Assembly: GCA_001917175.1 (NCBI GenBank)
Contig: MNTV01000020.1
Coordinates: 136,635-200,634, forward strand
DNA length: 64,000 bases
Source: Azospirillum sp. 51_20
GTDB lineage: Bacteria; Pseudomonadota; Alphaproteobacteria; RF32; CAG-239
Direction: 5' to 3'
A program made the translations under genes and the position numbers. Positions 7,513-15,911 of the stretch are shown here, one piece after another; position 1 is the stretch's first letter; the number at the start of each line of letters is the position of its first letter. The notes under the pieces were generated by a model. It had not been told where the DNA came from and made no database searches. It saw only the letters and a list, made by a program, of their open reading frames with translations.

Positions 7513-7999
7513 AACCGATTCCGGACATACCCGTTTCTTCTTCCGGTCATTTCTCCCCATGCTGCCGGTATGAACAATAATGCGGGCTTCCGCGCTTATA
7601 TCCTTCATTTTTCCCCATCCGCAAGCGCAAAACTGTTCCGACCTCTCAAATTAAACCGGTGAACTCCCGCAGACGGCGTTTCCGGCAGCATACAAACGAT
7701 CGGGACAAACTCCGTCCCTTCCGGCCGGCACGGTTCCCCGAATATCTCTCCCATAGCCGGATATTTTGCAGCGCCCGGCAGCAAAAAAGGTTAAGGCCAC
7801 TGCCTTCTCCGAACATCGGCCGTCATATTACGCCTTTCGGCAATATTCATAAACTATGGTATTTTTTTGGGGGCGGATACCATGATGTATCCGTAAAAAA
7901 GCCTCCGGCTTTTATTCAGACAATTGCCAAACCGTCTTTACGGCAACGGTGCTTTTTATGCACAAAGCTAAAACACAAAACCAGCTTTTCCCTGACACG
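7513..7999. other. gene-free stretch
   Basis: Nothing recognisable: short open frames lack ribosome sites and family resemblance, and no strong repeat was seen. Confidence 0.5.
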
Positions 8000-8028
8000 A
8001 AAAAAGCCCCGGCAAAACACCGGAGCCT
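8000..8028 (-). terminator. intrinsic terminator after the 8047-8739 gene
   Basis: Minus strand stem GCTCCGG / CCGGGGC with a 6-nt loop and a run of six T, 19 nt past the stop codon. Confidence 0.8.
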
Positions 8029-8046
8029 TGTGCTAAAAACGCTTTG

Positions 8047-8739
8047 TCAGATTTTCACCAGCATTCGCGAACTGTCGTTGCCGCCGATTCGGGAAAATTC
8101 CCCGGCATAAGGATACCAAACCGTAAACTCCCCGTTTTCAGCCCTGCCTGTAAGCAGCCAACGAAACACCCCGTCAAAATCGGGAACACCGGCCTCATTC
8201 ATCATGGCGCTCAATTCGTCTCTGCAACTCATTATATACGGCACGTCATCTTCAGCCGTCAAACGCAGATTACATTTCGCAGCTGCCGACTGAATATCTT
8301 TGGCAAACAGATTAACCGGCGTTATGCCGGCAATGACCAGTACGGAAGAAAGCGCAAATCCGCGTAACCTTCCGCTTTTCTCAATCACATAACAAAGGCG
8401 TCCGGCATATTGTTCACGTACCGCCGCATACACTTCTGAAGAAGCCGCGTCATCGGCAACCGTAATAATCCGGTCGGAAAAACGCTTTATCAGCTTAGCG
8501 CTCAAAACCGGCTGTTCGATTCGCAGCAGGCGCCTCCGCAACAGCTCTTCCACCTGTTTGTCATGATCGGCATAAGGTTCATAACCGCGTATCATCCAAT
8601 TGATCCAGGCTTCATAAACAAACGACCAGTCTTTGCCGTCGGCAAAAGATTGCCATTGTTCAACGGAAGCGTTAACTCCGGGTGTCTTCACTGCTGTTTT
8701 TGGGCTCTCTGACAATTTTTCTTTTTGTAACAATTCCAT
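8047..8739 (-). CDS. hypothetical protein, 230 aa
   Basis: Not recognised. It is mostly hydrophilic, with a Trp-rich segment near 47-70 and one hydrophobic stretch near 125-145 (SSVLVIAGITPVNLFA) that could be buried or a single membrane helix. There is no signal peptide. It has its own promoter-like site (8788-8815) and a good terminator, so it is a monocistronic unit in the accessory DNA between rpoA and rplQ. Its layout resembles the other orphan at 13804-14442 (own promoter and terminator, same strand), but I see no sequence similarity between them. Confidence 0.7.
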   Translation of the reverse strand: MELLQKEKLSESPKTAVKTPGVNASVEQWQSFADGKDWSFVYEAWINWMIRGYEPYADHDKQVEELLRRRLLRIEQPVLSAKLIKRFSDRIITVADDAASSEVYAAVREQYAGRLCYVIEKSGRLRGFALSSVLVIAGITPVNLFAKDIQSAAAKCNLRLTAEDDVPYIMSCRDELSAMMNEAGVPDFDGVFRWLLTGRAENGEFTVWYPYAGEFSRIGGNDSSRMLVKI

Positions 8740-8787
8740 AAAGATAATAATTTTAGGTTAGTCTTAATAATTAATCTCAGGTCGGGC

Positions 8788-8815
8788 AGGATAGCACTTT
8801 AAATTAAAAATACAA
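8788..8815 (-). promoter_or_regulatory. candidate promoter of the 8047-8739 gene
   Basis: TTGTAT (8810-8815), 16-nt spacer, TATCCT (8788-8793) on the minus strand, about 50 nt before the ATG. Confidence 0.45.
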
Positions 8816-8832
8816 CCCCGAAATTTGCCCCA

Positions 8833-9084
8833 CCATAAACGCCCGCCGGCAAGCCGCCGGATTTTCCCCGGCCGGATTCCCCCCCCTTGTCAAAACGGCT
8901 TCTGTCTTTCACTTCCCCTGCCTAAAAATCTGCCGCCTCAGCCTTCCCGCCATAAACGCCCGCCGGCAAGCCGCTGAATTTTCCCCGGCCGGATTCCCCC
9001 TCTTGTCAAAACGGCTTCTGTCTTTCACTTCCCCTGCCCAAAAATCTGCCGCCTCAGCCTTCCCGCCATAAACGCCCGCCGGCT
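8833..9084. repeat. tandem direct repeat, 117-bp unit, 2 full copies plus a partial third
   Basis: The unit begins CCATAAACGCCCGCCGGC at 8833, again at 8950 and, truncated after about 19 nt, at 9066. The two full copies are nearly identical over 116-117 bp, differing in the length of one C-run and a few substitutions. The period is a multiple of three in the first copy, but the next differs by one base, so coding use is unlikely. The flanking DNA to 9374 has no recognisable gene. Confidence 0.9.
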
Positions 9085-9377
9085 TTCCGCCAACAGCATT
9101 TGCCACTCGGATCCGCACAGTCGGCTCCGGCCGCCACGCTTCTGCTCTGATTTTTCACCTGTATCGTTTGTCTGCTATGTTCCTCGTTCCTATATTTTAT
9201 CCGCCATATTGATTTTCGTTTTTCCCGCGACTGATACTCATAAGCCGTACCTACCGTATATATCCTTCAATTTTCAAGCTTTTCGGCAAAAACAGATTTT
9301 TTCTTCCTGCTTTCCCGTTTCTCTTTAAAATTTTCTTCTTTCCGTTTTTTCGTTTTTACAAATACCTTCGGCAGACC

Positions 9378-9505
9378 GGGAGCTCTAAAACAGCCGCAAA
9401 CTTTACAGTTTAAGCATGATCAAAGGCGACGACGGGACTTCTTTGCCCCGACACTTAAGCATTCAGCCCCGGGTAAGCCCGGAATATTCTGTCAGGAATG
9501 CAATA
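9378..9505. repeat. dispersed repeat family, module 1, copy after rpoA
   Basis: It shares ordered blocks with the stretches at 16281-16400 and 31845-31960: a CCGCAAACTTT block, TTGCCCCG, a GCATTCA block, a CCCGGG-N-CCCGG inverted pair and a final GGnATGCAA. It directly abuts the rpoA terminator on its downstream side. The blocks contain small inverted repeats, so it could fold as RNA or DNA. Confidence 0.6.
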
Positions 9506-9506
9506 A

Positions 9507-9542
9507 AACAAAAAACTCTCCCGCCGCTGCGGAAGAGTTTTT
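9507..9542 (-). terminator. intrinsic terminator of rpoA
   Basis: Perfect stem AAAAACTCT / AGAGTTTTT (9511-9519 and 9534-9542) with an inner GC-rich loop and a T-run on the minus strand, 20 nt after the rpoA stop. Confidence 0.9.
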
Positions 9543-9561
9543 ATTTAACCGATATCCGGAT

Positions 9562-10572
9562 TTAGAAGTGATCGTCTACGCGTTTGATCAGTTCTTCAAT
9601 GTTTTCCGGCGGCCAGCCCGGGGTTTCCATACCCAGATGAATACCCATTTTGGCCAGCACTTCTTTGATCTCGTTTAACGACTTGCGGCCGAAGTTCGGC
9701 GTCCTCAGCATCTCGGCTTCGGTCTTCTGAACCAGGTCGCCGATATAAACGATGTTGTCGTTCTTCAGGCAGTTGGCCGAACGAACCGAAAGCTCAAGTT
9801 CTTCAACCTTCTTCAACAGATTCTTGTTGAACGGCAGTTCTTCTTTTTCAACTTCGGCTTCGTTTTCCGGTTCGTCAAAATTAATGAACGGCTTTAACTG
9901 GTCTTGCAGAATGCGGGCAGAGAAGGCAACCGCGTCTTCCGGCGTAACCACACCGTTGGTTTCAACGACCAAAGTCAGCTTGTCATAGTCGGTAACCTGT
10001 CCGACACGGGTACGGTCAACACGGTAGGAAACGCGTTTGACCGGCGAATAAATCGCATCAACGGCAATCAGCCCGATCGGCGCATCGGCCGGTTTGTTCT
10101 GGCTGGCCGGAACATAACCTTTTCCGGTATTAACCGTCAGTTCCATGTTGATTTTGGCGCCGGCGTCCAGCGTGCAGATAAAGAGATCGGGGTTTTTGAT
10201 TTCAACGTCATGGCCGGTTTCAATCATCGCCGCCGTCACTTCGCACGGACCTTCCGCCTTCAGATACATGGTCTTCTGGCCTTCGCTGTGAACGGCGACG
10301 GCCAGTCCCTTGATGTTCAGGACAATATCGGTAACGTCTTCTCTTACACCCGGGATAACCGAAAATTCATGTAACACGCCGTCGATCTTGATCGCCGTAA
10401 CGGCGCCGCCCTGCAGGGAAGAGAGCAAAATGCGTCTTAACGCGTTGCCGAGAGTAAGACCGAATCCTCTCTCCAAAGGTTCAACCACAATCTTGGCTTT
10501 GTTGCCGCCATCGCTGGGAACAATTTCAAGATTAGTCGGTTTAATAAGTTCTTGCCAATTCTTTTGAATCAC
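9562..10572 (-). CDS. rpoA: DNA-directed RNA polymerase alpha subunit
   Basis: 336 aa, normal for proteobacterial alpha. The N-terminal assembly domain has the typical GFGLTLGNALRRILLSSL stretch. An acidic linker (about 240-250) leads to the C-terminal domain, whose helix-hairpin region reads RTPNFGRKSLNEIKEVL. Alpha nucleates polymerase assembly and contacts UP elements and activators. It is cotranscribed with rpsM and rpsK from 11538 and is terminated immediately, without the usual rplQ. A 10-bp stem-loop lies in the 98-nt gap before it. Confidence 0.98.
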   Translation of the reverse strand: MIQKNWQELIKPTNLEIVPSDGGNKAKIVVEPLERGFGLTLGNALRRILLSSLQGGAVTAIKIDGVLHEFSVIPGVREDVTDIVLNIKGLAVAVHSEGQKTMYLKAEGPCEVTAAMIETGHDVEIKNPDLFICTLDAGAKINMELTVNTGKGYVPASQNKPADAPIGLIAVDAIYSPVKRVSYRVDRTRVGQVTDYDKLTLVVETNGVVTPEDAVAFSARILQDQLKPFINFDEPENEAEVEKEELPFNKNLLKKVEELELSVRSANCLKNDNIVYIGDLVQKTEAEMLRTPNFGRKSLNEIKEVLAKMGIHLGMETPGWPPENIEELIKRVDDHF

Positions 10573-10627
10573 GTGGATATCCTCATTTAAAGTGCATATG
10601 CATATTTACAAAAAATCAAAAGACGGC

Positions 10628-10651
10628 GAGGCTAAAAAAACTTTTAGCCTC
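10628..10651 (-). other. stem-loop between rpsK and rpoA
   Basis: Perfect 10-bp stem GAGGCTAAAA / TTTTAGCCTC with a 4-nt loop. It is not followed directly by a T-run, so it is more likely a processing or stability element, or a partial attenuator, than a full terminator. Confidence 0.6.
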
Positions 10652-10670
10652 ACTATCAAAAAGCCGAAAA

Positions 10671-11054
10671 TTACACGCGGCGGCGTTTGCGCAGACGGCA
10701 GCCGTTGTGCGGAATCGGAGTAACGTCACGGATAGTGGTAATGGTAAAACCGACAACCTGCAAAGCTCTGATTGCGGATTCTCTGCCCGAACCCGGACCC
10801 TTGACTTCGACTTCCAAAGTTTTCATACCGTTTTCGATAGCTTTTCTGCCGGCCTCTTCGGCGGCAACCTGAGCCGCATAGGGAGTCGATTTGCGGGAAC
10901 CTTTAAAGCCCTGCGCGCCGGCCGTAGACCAGGCTACGGTATTTCCCTGAGCATCAGTAATGGTGATTCGAGTGTTGTTAAAAGTAGAATTCACATGTGC
11001 GACACCGGCAGTGATGTTCTTCTTTTCTTTTTTCTTCTGTGTTGCTTTTGCCAT
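10671..11054 (-). CDS. rpsK: 30S ribosomal protein S11
   Basis: 127 aa with canonical S11 features: basic N-terminus, GVAHVNSTFNNT, the GSRKSTPYAAQ stretch and the invariant end PHNGCRLRKRRRV. S11 forms the platform of the 30S subunit near the mRNA exit. RBS GAGGTAGGG precedes the ATG. It follows rpsM by 18 nt in the alpha operon. Confidence 0.98.
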   Translation of the reverse strand: MAKATQKKKEKKNITAGVAHVNSTFNNTRITITDAQGNTVAWSTAGAQGFKGSRKSTPYAAQVAAEEAGRKAIENGMKTLEVEVKGPGSGRESAIRALQVVGFTITTIRDVTPIPHNGCRLRKRRRV

Positions 11055-11072
11055 TTGGGACCCTACCTCTTC

Positions 11073-11441
11073 TTATTTCTTCTTGTTTGCAACGGTTTTG
11101 CGTTTGCCTTTGCGGGTACGAGCATTCTGTTTGGTGCTCTGACCGCGGACCGGCAGTCCTTTACGATGACGCAGTCCTCTGTAGCAGCCGAGGTCCATCA
11201 GTCTTTTGATGTTAACCCCGACGTCGCGACGCAGTTCGCCTTCAACCAGGTAGTCGTGGTCAATAACCTCACGCACCTTGGCAATGTCTTCCTCAGACAT
11301 ATCCTGTACGCGCACATCGGGCTTCACCCCTGATTTTGCGCAAATGTCCTGAGCAGTTTTTCTACCGATACCAAAAATATAAGTCAAAGCGATTTCAATT
11401 CTTTTGGCAGTCGGAATATTTACACCAGCTATACGAGCCAA
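11073..11441 (-). CDS. rpsM: 30S ribosomal protein S13
   Basis: 122 aa: MARIAGVNIPTAKR start, GIGRKTA motif, RGLRHRKGLPVRGQ and a basic tail. S13 sits in the 30S head and contacts S19 and the P-site tRNA. The start codon is TTG (plus-strand CAA at 11439-11441), supported by GGAG 7 nt upstream and by the invariant N-terminus; no in-frame ATG fits. It is the first gene of a separately promoted rpsM-rpsK-rpoA unit. The TTG may moderate translation (inference). Confidence 0.97.
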   Translation of the reverse strand: MARIAGVNIPTAKRIEIALTYIFGIGRKTAQDICAKSGVKPDVRVQDMSEEDIAKVREVIDHDYLVEGELRRDVGVNIKRLMDLGCYRGLRHRKGLPVRGQSTKQNARTRKGKRKTVANKKK

Positions 11442-11510
11442 ATTTCATCTCCATTATTTTTAAAAATTAAAACTCAAAAAGTTGATCACCACTTTTCAAA
11501 ATTAAGCCGG

Positions 11511-11538
11511 ATTATATGCTAATATTTATTTGTGTCAA
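11511..11538 (-). promoter_or_regulatory. consensus sigma-70 promoter of rpsM-rpsK-rpoA
   Basis: Perfect TTGACA (11533-11538) and perfect TATAAT (11511-11516) with a 16-nt spacer on the minus strand, in the 144-nt gap between adk and rpsM. The leader is about 60 nt. This is the best promoter match in the window. Confidence 0.88.
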
Positions 11539-11585
11539 CCCTTACTTTCAGCATTTTTTCAAAAAAGTTACTTTTTGTTAAACAC

Positions 11586-12260
11586 TTATTTGTTTTTCAG
11601 CGCCTCATCAATCCGTTCGGCGACAACCTCTACCGTACCGTTGCCGTCGATGCTGCGCAGCAATCCGTTTTCTTTATAATACGCAATCGTCGGATATGTA
11701 AAATTGCGGTATTTTTCCAAACGGCGTTCGATCGTTTCCTTCGTATCGTCGAGTCGTCTGGAAAATTTCGTTCCGCCGCAGATGTCGCACACACCCGGCA
11801 CCTTCGGCTTATGATACTTGTCGCTGTAGCTTTCGCCGCAGGTCATGCAGGTATAACGCCCCAGGATTCGGTCGACGATAATATGGTCGGGTACCTGAAT
11901 TTCGATCACCGCATTCAGCGTAATCCCTTTCTCGTTCAACATGTTTTCCAAAACTTCGGCCTGTTTCAGAGTCCGCGGAAAACCGTCGAGGATAAAGCCT
12001 TTCTTGCAGTCCGGCTCCTCAATCCGGTTGGAAACCATCTTGATCATCAGTTCATCGGGGGCAAAACCGCCGGCGGCCAGATGATCTTTCAGCTGGTTAC
12101 CGATTTCAGTCCCCTTTTTGACTTCTTCCCTCAGCATCTCGCCGGTCGAAAGATGGCAAATGCCGTACCTGCGCTTAAGAACGCTGGCCTGTGTTCCTTT
12201 TCCGGTACCCGGCGCGCCGGTCATTACCAGATGCAGTCCTTCTCCGTTCTTAAAACTCAT
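11586..12260 (-). CDS. adk: adenylate kinase
   Basis: 224 aa. It interconverts ATP + AMP and 2 ADP. Walker A GAPGTGKGT (15-23), the AMP-site GFPRT (93-97) and a zinc-type LID with Cys138, Cys141, Cys158 and Cys161 are all present; E. coli Adk lacks these Cys. The ATG overlaps the secY stop by one base (TAATG), so it is translationally coupled to secY, the common secY-adk arrangement. The 144-nt gap after it carries the rpsM promoter. Confidence 0.97.
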   Translation of the reverse strand: MSFKNGEGLHLVMTGAPGTGKGTQASVLKRRYGICHLSTGEMLREEVKKGTEIGNQLKDHLAAGGFAPDELMIKMVSNRIEEPDCKKGFILDGFPRTLKQAEVLENMLNEKGITLNAVIEIQVPDHIIVDRILGRYTCMTCGESYSDKYHKPKVPGVCDICGGTKFSRRLDDTKETIERRLEKYRNFTYPTIAYYKENGLLRSIDGNGTVEVVAERIDEALKNK

Positions 12261-13618
12261 TATCTTCTCTTTCCTTTTTTGTTGACCAGAGCGGCTTTTT
12301 TCAAAAGTCCCTCATACTGATAGGCAATCAGATGCGTCTGTACCTGGCCGACGAAATCCATCGTTACCTGAACCACGATCAGAAGCGTGGTACCGCCGAG
12401 AACAAACGGAACCGACAGCTTGGAAATCAGAATTTCCGGCAAAATGCAGAGCGCGGTCAGATAAGCGGCGCCGAGCACGGTCAGGCGGGTAAGGACATAG
12501 TCAAGATATTCGGCCGTGTTTTTGCCCGGACGGATGCCGGCGATAAAACCGCCGTGTTTTTTCAGATTGTCAGCCGTTTCTTCCGGATTGAACACAACCG
12601 CGGTGTAGAAAAAGGCAAAGAAGATGATCAAACCGGCATAAAGCGCCAGATAAAGCGGCTGACCGTGTCCCAAAAGCTGACTTAAGGTCTGTGCCCAGCT
12701 CGGGCCGTTGGTCGCCGAAAAGTTGGCGATCGTAATCGGCAGCAGCAAAAGCGAGCTGGCGAAAATCGGCGGAATAACGCCGGTCGGATTGATCTTAAGC
12801 GGCAGGTGAGAACTTTCCGAAGAAGTCATCATCCGCGCACCGACCTGACGCTTCGGATATTGAATGGTAATTTTGCGCTGAGCTCTTTCGACCAGAACGA
12901 TGACATAGATCAGAACCAGAACCATGACCATCAGCAGCAAAATGACCCACAACGACATTGAACCGACGCGTCCCAGTTCAAAAGTCTGTGCCAAAGCGGT
13001 CGGAATGTTGGCGATAATGCCGACGGTGATGATCAGCGAAGAACCGTTGCCAACCCCGCGGGAAGTAATCTGATCGCCCAGCCAGACGATAAACATGGTG
13101 CCGCCGACCAGCGAAACGATGGTCGTAAACTTGAAAACAAAGCCCGGCATAACCACTGCCGAAAGCCCGGCGCTGCCGACCATGCCTTCAAGTCCGACGG
13201 CAATGCCGTAGCCTTGGATAATGGTAATCAGTACCGTCAGCACTTTGGTATAATGAACGATTTTGCGATGTCCGGCCTCGCCTTCCTTTTTAAGCGCGGC
13301 AAGCGACGGAACCACCGACTGTCCGAGCTGCAGAATAATGGACGCCGAAATATAGGGCATGATGTTGAGGGCAAAAATCGTCATACGTTCAAGCGCGCCG
13401 CCGGCAAACATGTTGAACATGCCGAGGATACCGTTTGAATTGCGCGAAAAAATATCGGCCAAAATCTTCGGATCAATTCCCGGCAGCGGGATAAAAGTTC
13501 CCAGCCGGAAAACGATCAAAGCCAAAACAGTGAACCATAATCTTTTTTTCAGTTCCTCGGCTTTGCCAAACGCCGACATATCCAGATTGGCAGCCATCTT
13601 TTCTGCTAATGATACCAT
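12260..13618 (-). CDS. secY: protein translocase subunit SecY
   Basis: 452 aa with ten hydrophobic segments, the pore of the SecYEG translocon in the inner membrane. The start ATG at 13618 (MVSLAEKMAANL) is chosen for its RBS AAGGAA; an in-frame extension upstream lacks one. Typical features are RLGTFIPLPGIDP after helix 1, the plug-region NMFAGGALERMTIFALNIMPYIS, and GIRPGKNTAEYL in a cytosolic loop. SecY normally follows rplO directly. Here about 3 kb, with an rplO terminator and a hypothetical gene, intervenes, and secY-adk seems to have its own promoter. Confidence 0.97.
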   Translation of the reverse strand: MVSLAEKMAANLDMSAFGKAEELKKRLWFTVLALIVFRLGTFIPLPGIDPKILADIFSRNSNGILGMFNMFAGGALERMTIFALNIMPYISASIILQLGQSVVPSLAALKKEGEAGHRKIVHYTKVLTVLITIIQGYGIAVGLEGMVGSAGLSAVVMPGFVFKFTTIVSLVGGTMFIVWLGDQITSRGVGNGSSLIITVGIIANIPTALAQTFELGRVGSMSLWVILLLMVMVLVLIYVIVLVERAQRKITIQYPKRQVGARMMTSSESSHLPLKINPTGVIPPIFASSLLLLPITIANFSATNGPSWAQTLSQLLGHGQPLYLALYAGLIIFFAFFYTAVVFNPEETADNLKKHGGFIAGIRPGKNTAEYLDYVLTRLTVLGAAYLTALCILPEILISKLSVPFVLGGTTLLIVVQVTMDFVGQVQTHLIAYQYEGLLKKAALVNKKGKRR

Positions 13619-13680
13619 TTTTGTTTCCTTATCTTTAAAATAACCGAATTGGGGCGCAGAAGTGCCCATTTGGAAACAAT

Positions 13681-13708
13681 CTAATACACAATTTTTAAAT
13701 TATTGCAA
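13681..13708 (-). promoter_or_regulatory. candidate promoter of secY-adk
   Basis: TTGCAA (13703-13708), 16-nt spacer, TATTAG (13681-13686) on the minus strand, with TGTG just before the -10. The leader is about 55 nt. Confidence 0.5.
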
Positions 13709-13752
13709 CAACTTTCTCTTTATCCTCAATTTTTATAAAGAATCGGCTTAAA

Positions 13753-13788
13753 CAAAAAAAGAGCCCGCGAAAAACTTCGCAAGCCCTT
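13753..13788 (-). terminator. intrinsic terminator after the 13804-14442 gene
   Basis: Minus strand stem GGGCTTGCGAA / TTCGCGGGCTC (with G-T pairs), short loop and seven T; it separates the hypothetical gene from the secY promoter. Confidence 0.85.
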
Positions 13789-13803
13789 TTTGCCAAAATT
13801 TTT

Positions 13804-14442
13804 TTATTTCGCACAACGGAGATAAGTTTTGTCACTGACAATCACCGGTTGGCGCTTTACTTCCTCGGGCAGACCGTTTACCGGACGATAGACGATAACC
13901 TCTGACACATGACGGTCGATTGCCGCGTTAAAAACATCCTCCGGCCGCAGCGAGGCAAAACGAACCTCGAACACAGCGTCACCGCCATCATCCAATTCTG
14001 CCGGCAACTGTTGCAGTACCTCGTCAACGCCGGGACGCAGAAACATCCAGTACCCGCCGTAACGATGATAACAGATAAAACGTCCGACCTCTTGCAACTT
14101 TCCTGTCGGCAACGGTCGTCCGTCATCGGCAAAAACGGTGCTTTCTCGGTAAGAATAACCGTAATAATAGCTTTGACGCAGATCAACCGGCTTAGTAAAA
14201 ACCAAATACGTCACCTTGTCGTTGTCTTCCGGATCCGCCTTGCGTTTTTCGGCCTTGCAAATACGCATTAACGGTTTGATGCGCCATGCACGTTCAAGCA
14301 AAACGTCAACCGTCATTTTTTCCGATTCAACCAGCATCGGAATAATTCGGTTGCGTTCTTCATACACTTTTCTTTGTACGTTTTGCGGGTTGAGCAGCAG
14401 CTCTTTTAAATTTTCCAATTTCCGCTCGAAATTTTGCTTCAT
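13804..14442 (-). CDS. hypothetical protein, 212 aa
   Basis: Not recognised. The start is the ATG at 14442 (a TTG two codons earlier has no better support); no clear RBS. It is soluble, with a basic helical N-terminus (about 1-80), a Tyr-rich central segment (YYYGYSYRES) and a mixed alpha/beta C-terminus. A strong promoter-like site (14484-14510) and a good terminator make it monocistronic. It is inserted between rplO and secY, where a ribosomal operon is normally continuous, so it is probably an acquired gene. Confidence 0.7.
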   Translation of the reverse strand: MKQNFERKLENLKELLLNPQNVQRKVYEERNRIIPMLVESEKMTVDVLLERAWRIKPLMRICKAEKRKADPEDNDKVTYLVFTKPVDLRQSYYYGYSYRESTVFADDGRPLPTGKLQEVGRFICYHRYGGYWMFLRPGVDEVLQQLPAELDDGGDAVFEVRFASLRPEDVFNAAIDRHVSEVIVYRPVNGLPEEVKRQPVIVSDKTYLRCAK

Positions 14443-14483
14443 AAACAATAGTATTTAATAAATAATAAGTCACTAACGGCTTA

Positions 14484-14510
14484 ATTATACGCAAATCACG
14501 CTTTAGTCAA
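14484..14510 (-). promoter_or_regulatory. candidate promoter of the 13804-14442 gene
   Basis: TTGACT (14505-14510), 15-nt spacer, TATAAT (14484-14489) on the minus strand. Strong hexamers with a short spacer. Confidence 0.55.
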
Positions 14511-15050
14511 TAAAATACTCTTTCGGCCATCTGCCGCGTGTAACCTTTAACACCGCGCTCCCGGCTTTCCTTTTCCGTCTGCACAGGTATACTGCTCTCC
14601 GCACCTTTTCCGCCGTATCCGATATCGTTCATTTTCTCTTCAGGTCCTTCGCCCGCATCAAAATAATCTCAATGGATACATCTCCAAAACACCCAATCGC
14701 CACTCTACGCCGACAACTTGGCAACTCCAATACAAAAATTTGCTGCAGCAGACATCCCCTCCTCAAAAGAATTTTTATATTCAGACGCTCTCAAATTTAT
14801 CAAAACCGTTATACAAGACATAGCAAAAGACTATTCACCGCAAAATCAAATTGCGAGACAAAAACAAATACACTATAATCGGCCAAGATATGTTCACCCC
14901 GATCTCCGCCGTGGAAACGGCCGGAAGATACTCAATAAAGAACCCGATCAATGGATCTGTGAAGACAATGCCGTTGCGCATAATTTGAATGGAGCCCGTG
15001 GAAACACGGATTGCCGAGGCAAGGCCTGAACGGTAAGAGAACACCGGCAA
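14511..15050. other. decayed coding-like stretch, no intact gene
   Basis: No intact gene. From about 14870 to 15030 plus-strand frames read protein-like fragments (for example GQDMFTPISAVETAGRYSI) broken by stops. They lead toward the ORF at 15051, which suggests remnants of a longer toxin-like or surface gene. Confidence 0.35.
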
Positions 15051-15281
15051 ATGATTGTGGCCCCGGACGGCATGATCGTAAACACCCCCGAAAACATGGG
15101 AACATACGACTTCGTTCCGCCCGGAGGGATTAATACATTTATTCATGGTGTTGTTGACGTCATCCCATGGATAATGTGGGGCAACAGCGAAAATGACAGG
15201 ACGAGCATCGGCGAAAGGCTGCTGAGTATCGGAAAAGGAATTATAAATAAAAGCACAGATTACTTTGCAGATGAAGAATAA
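15051..15281 (+). pseudogene. orphan C-terminal fragment, polymorphic-toxin-tail-like
   Basis: 76 codons, no RBS. It contains GTYDFVPPG, then DVIPWIMWGNSENDRTS and a Gly-containing helix. A Pro-Trp-x-x-Trp-Gly-Asn-Ser motif of this kind resembles the C-terminal region of Rhs or polymorphic toxins, to my recollection. It is followed within 20 nt by a small membrane-protein gene, as a toxin tail is followed by its immunity gene. The lack of a credible start and the broken frames upstream suggest a truncated gene. Family assignment is tentative. Confidence 0.35.
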
Positions 15282-15301
15282 ACTTAAATAAAAGGAACAA
15301 A

Positions 15302-15911
15302 ATGTTTATCCTCAGTTATATATACTCAACAATTATAATTTTGTTATGTCAAATCAATAGCAAATCCCGATTTTGGGAGTTTTATACTGTTTGGATGCAT
15401 CTTTGCCTTTCTCTACGCAAATTTAATTGTTTTGTACAAATACGCCACCATATTCGTTGAAAAAAACATAAAGAAAGAAAAATTGAACGAAAAGGATATT
15501 TATTATCTTATCACCTCAACCATTATTTTTGTAACCATCGGCGTCATATTGACGCGGGTGTACGACATAAACCAAATCGCGGCAAGTCAATTGAACTGCA
15601 ATTGGATAATAAGCCATGTTTGGATATTGTTTTTATCTCCCGCAACAGCATATGCCGTCGTGCTGATCACTTCAATATTAACCCTTGCGAAAGCGTTTGC
15701 AAAACAAGATGTTTCTTTGTTTTTAGACGACATATGGATAAATCTCTTTGTTTGGACCAATTTCATCATCTTATGCAAATATCTGTATCGTTTCGCCCGC
15801 AAAACCAGAAAAAAAGAGCCGCTTTCACAAACAGATTCCATTCTCCTGATCACGGCTTTGCTGATGTTTGTTACGATCGGGGTTATCGCCGCCTTCGGAC
15901 TAAGAGCCTGA
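15302..15911 (+). pseudogene. small multi-pass membrane protein, frameshifted (immunity-like)
   Basis: An ATG at 15302 with RBS AAGGAA opens MFILSYIYSTIIILLCQINS, but the frame is lost at the TTTT run near 15370. Reading TTT instead joins it to the long open frame that continues to 15911, giving about 202 aa with five to six hydrophobic segments (FILFGCIFAFLYANLIVLY, IIFVTIGVIL, WILFLSPATAYAVVLI, INLFVWTNFIILC, LLITALLMFVTIGVI). One inserted T therefore disrupts an otherwise intact gene, unless it is a sequencing error. Position after a toxin-tail fragment suggests an immunity role; no family is recognised. Confidence 0.55.

Noticed and set aside
7659..8036. Plus-strand frame of 125 codons before the 8047 gene
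   Set aside because: No RBS, no recognisable protein features, and it runs over the terminator of the opposite gene.
8833..9084. CRISPR array
   Set aside because: The units are 117 bp with no short repeat-spacer alternation and no cas genes nearby.
8909..9118. Minus-strand frame running through the 117-bp tandem repeat
   Set aside because: Unit lengths differ by one base, so the frame is not kept between copies; no start signal.
14672..15029. Intact small genes in the rplO-secY gap
   Set aside because: Frames overlap one another, lack ribosome sites and carry protein-like fragments in different frames, which fits decay better than several short genes.
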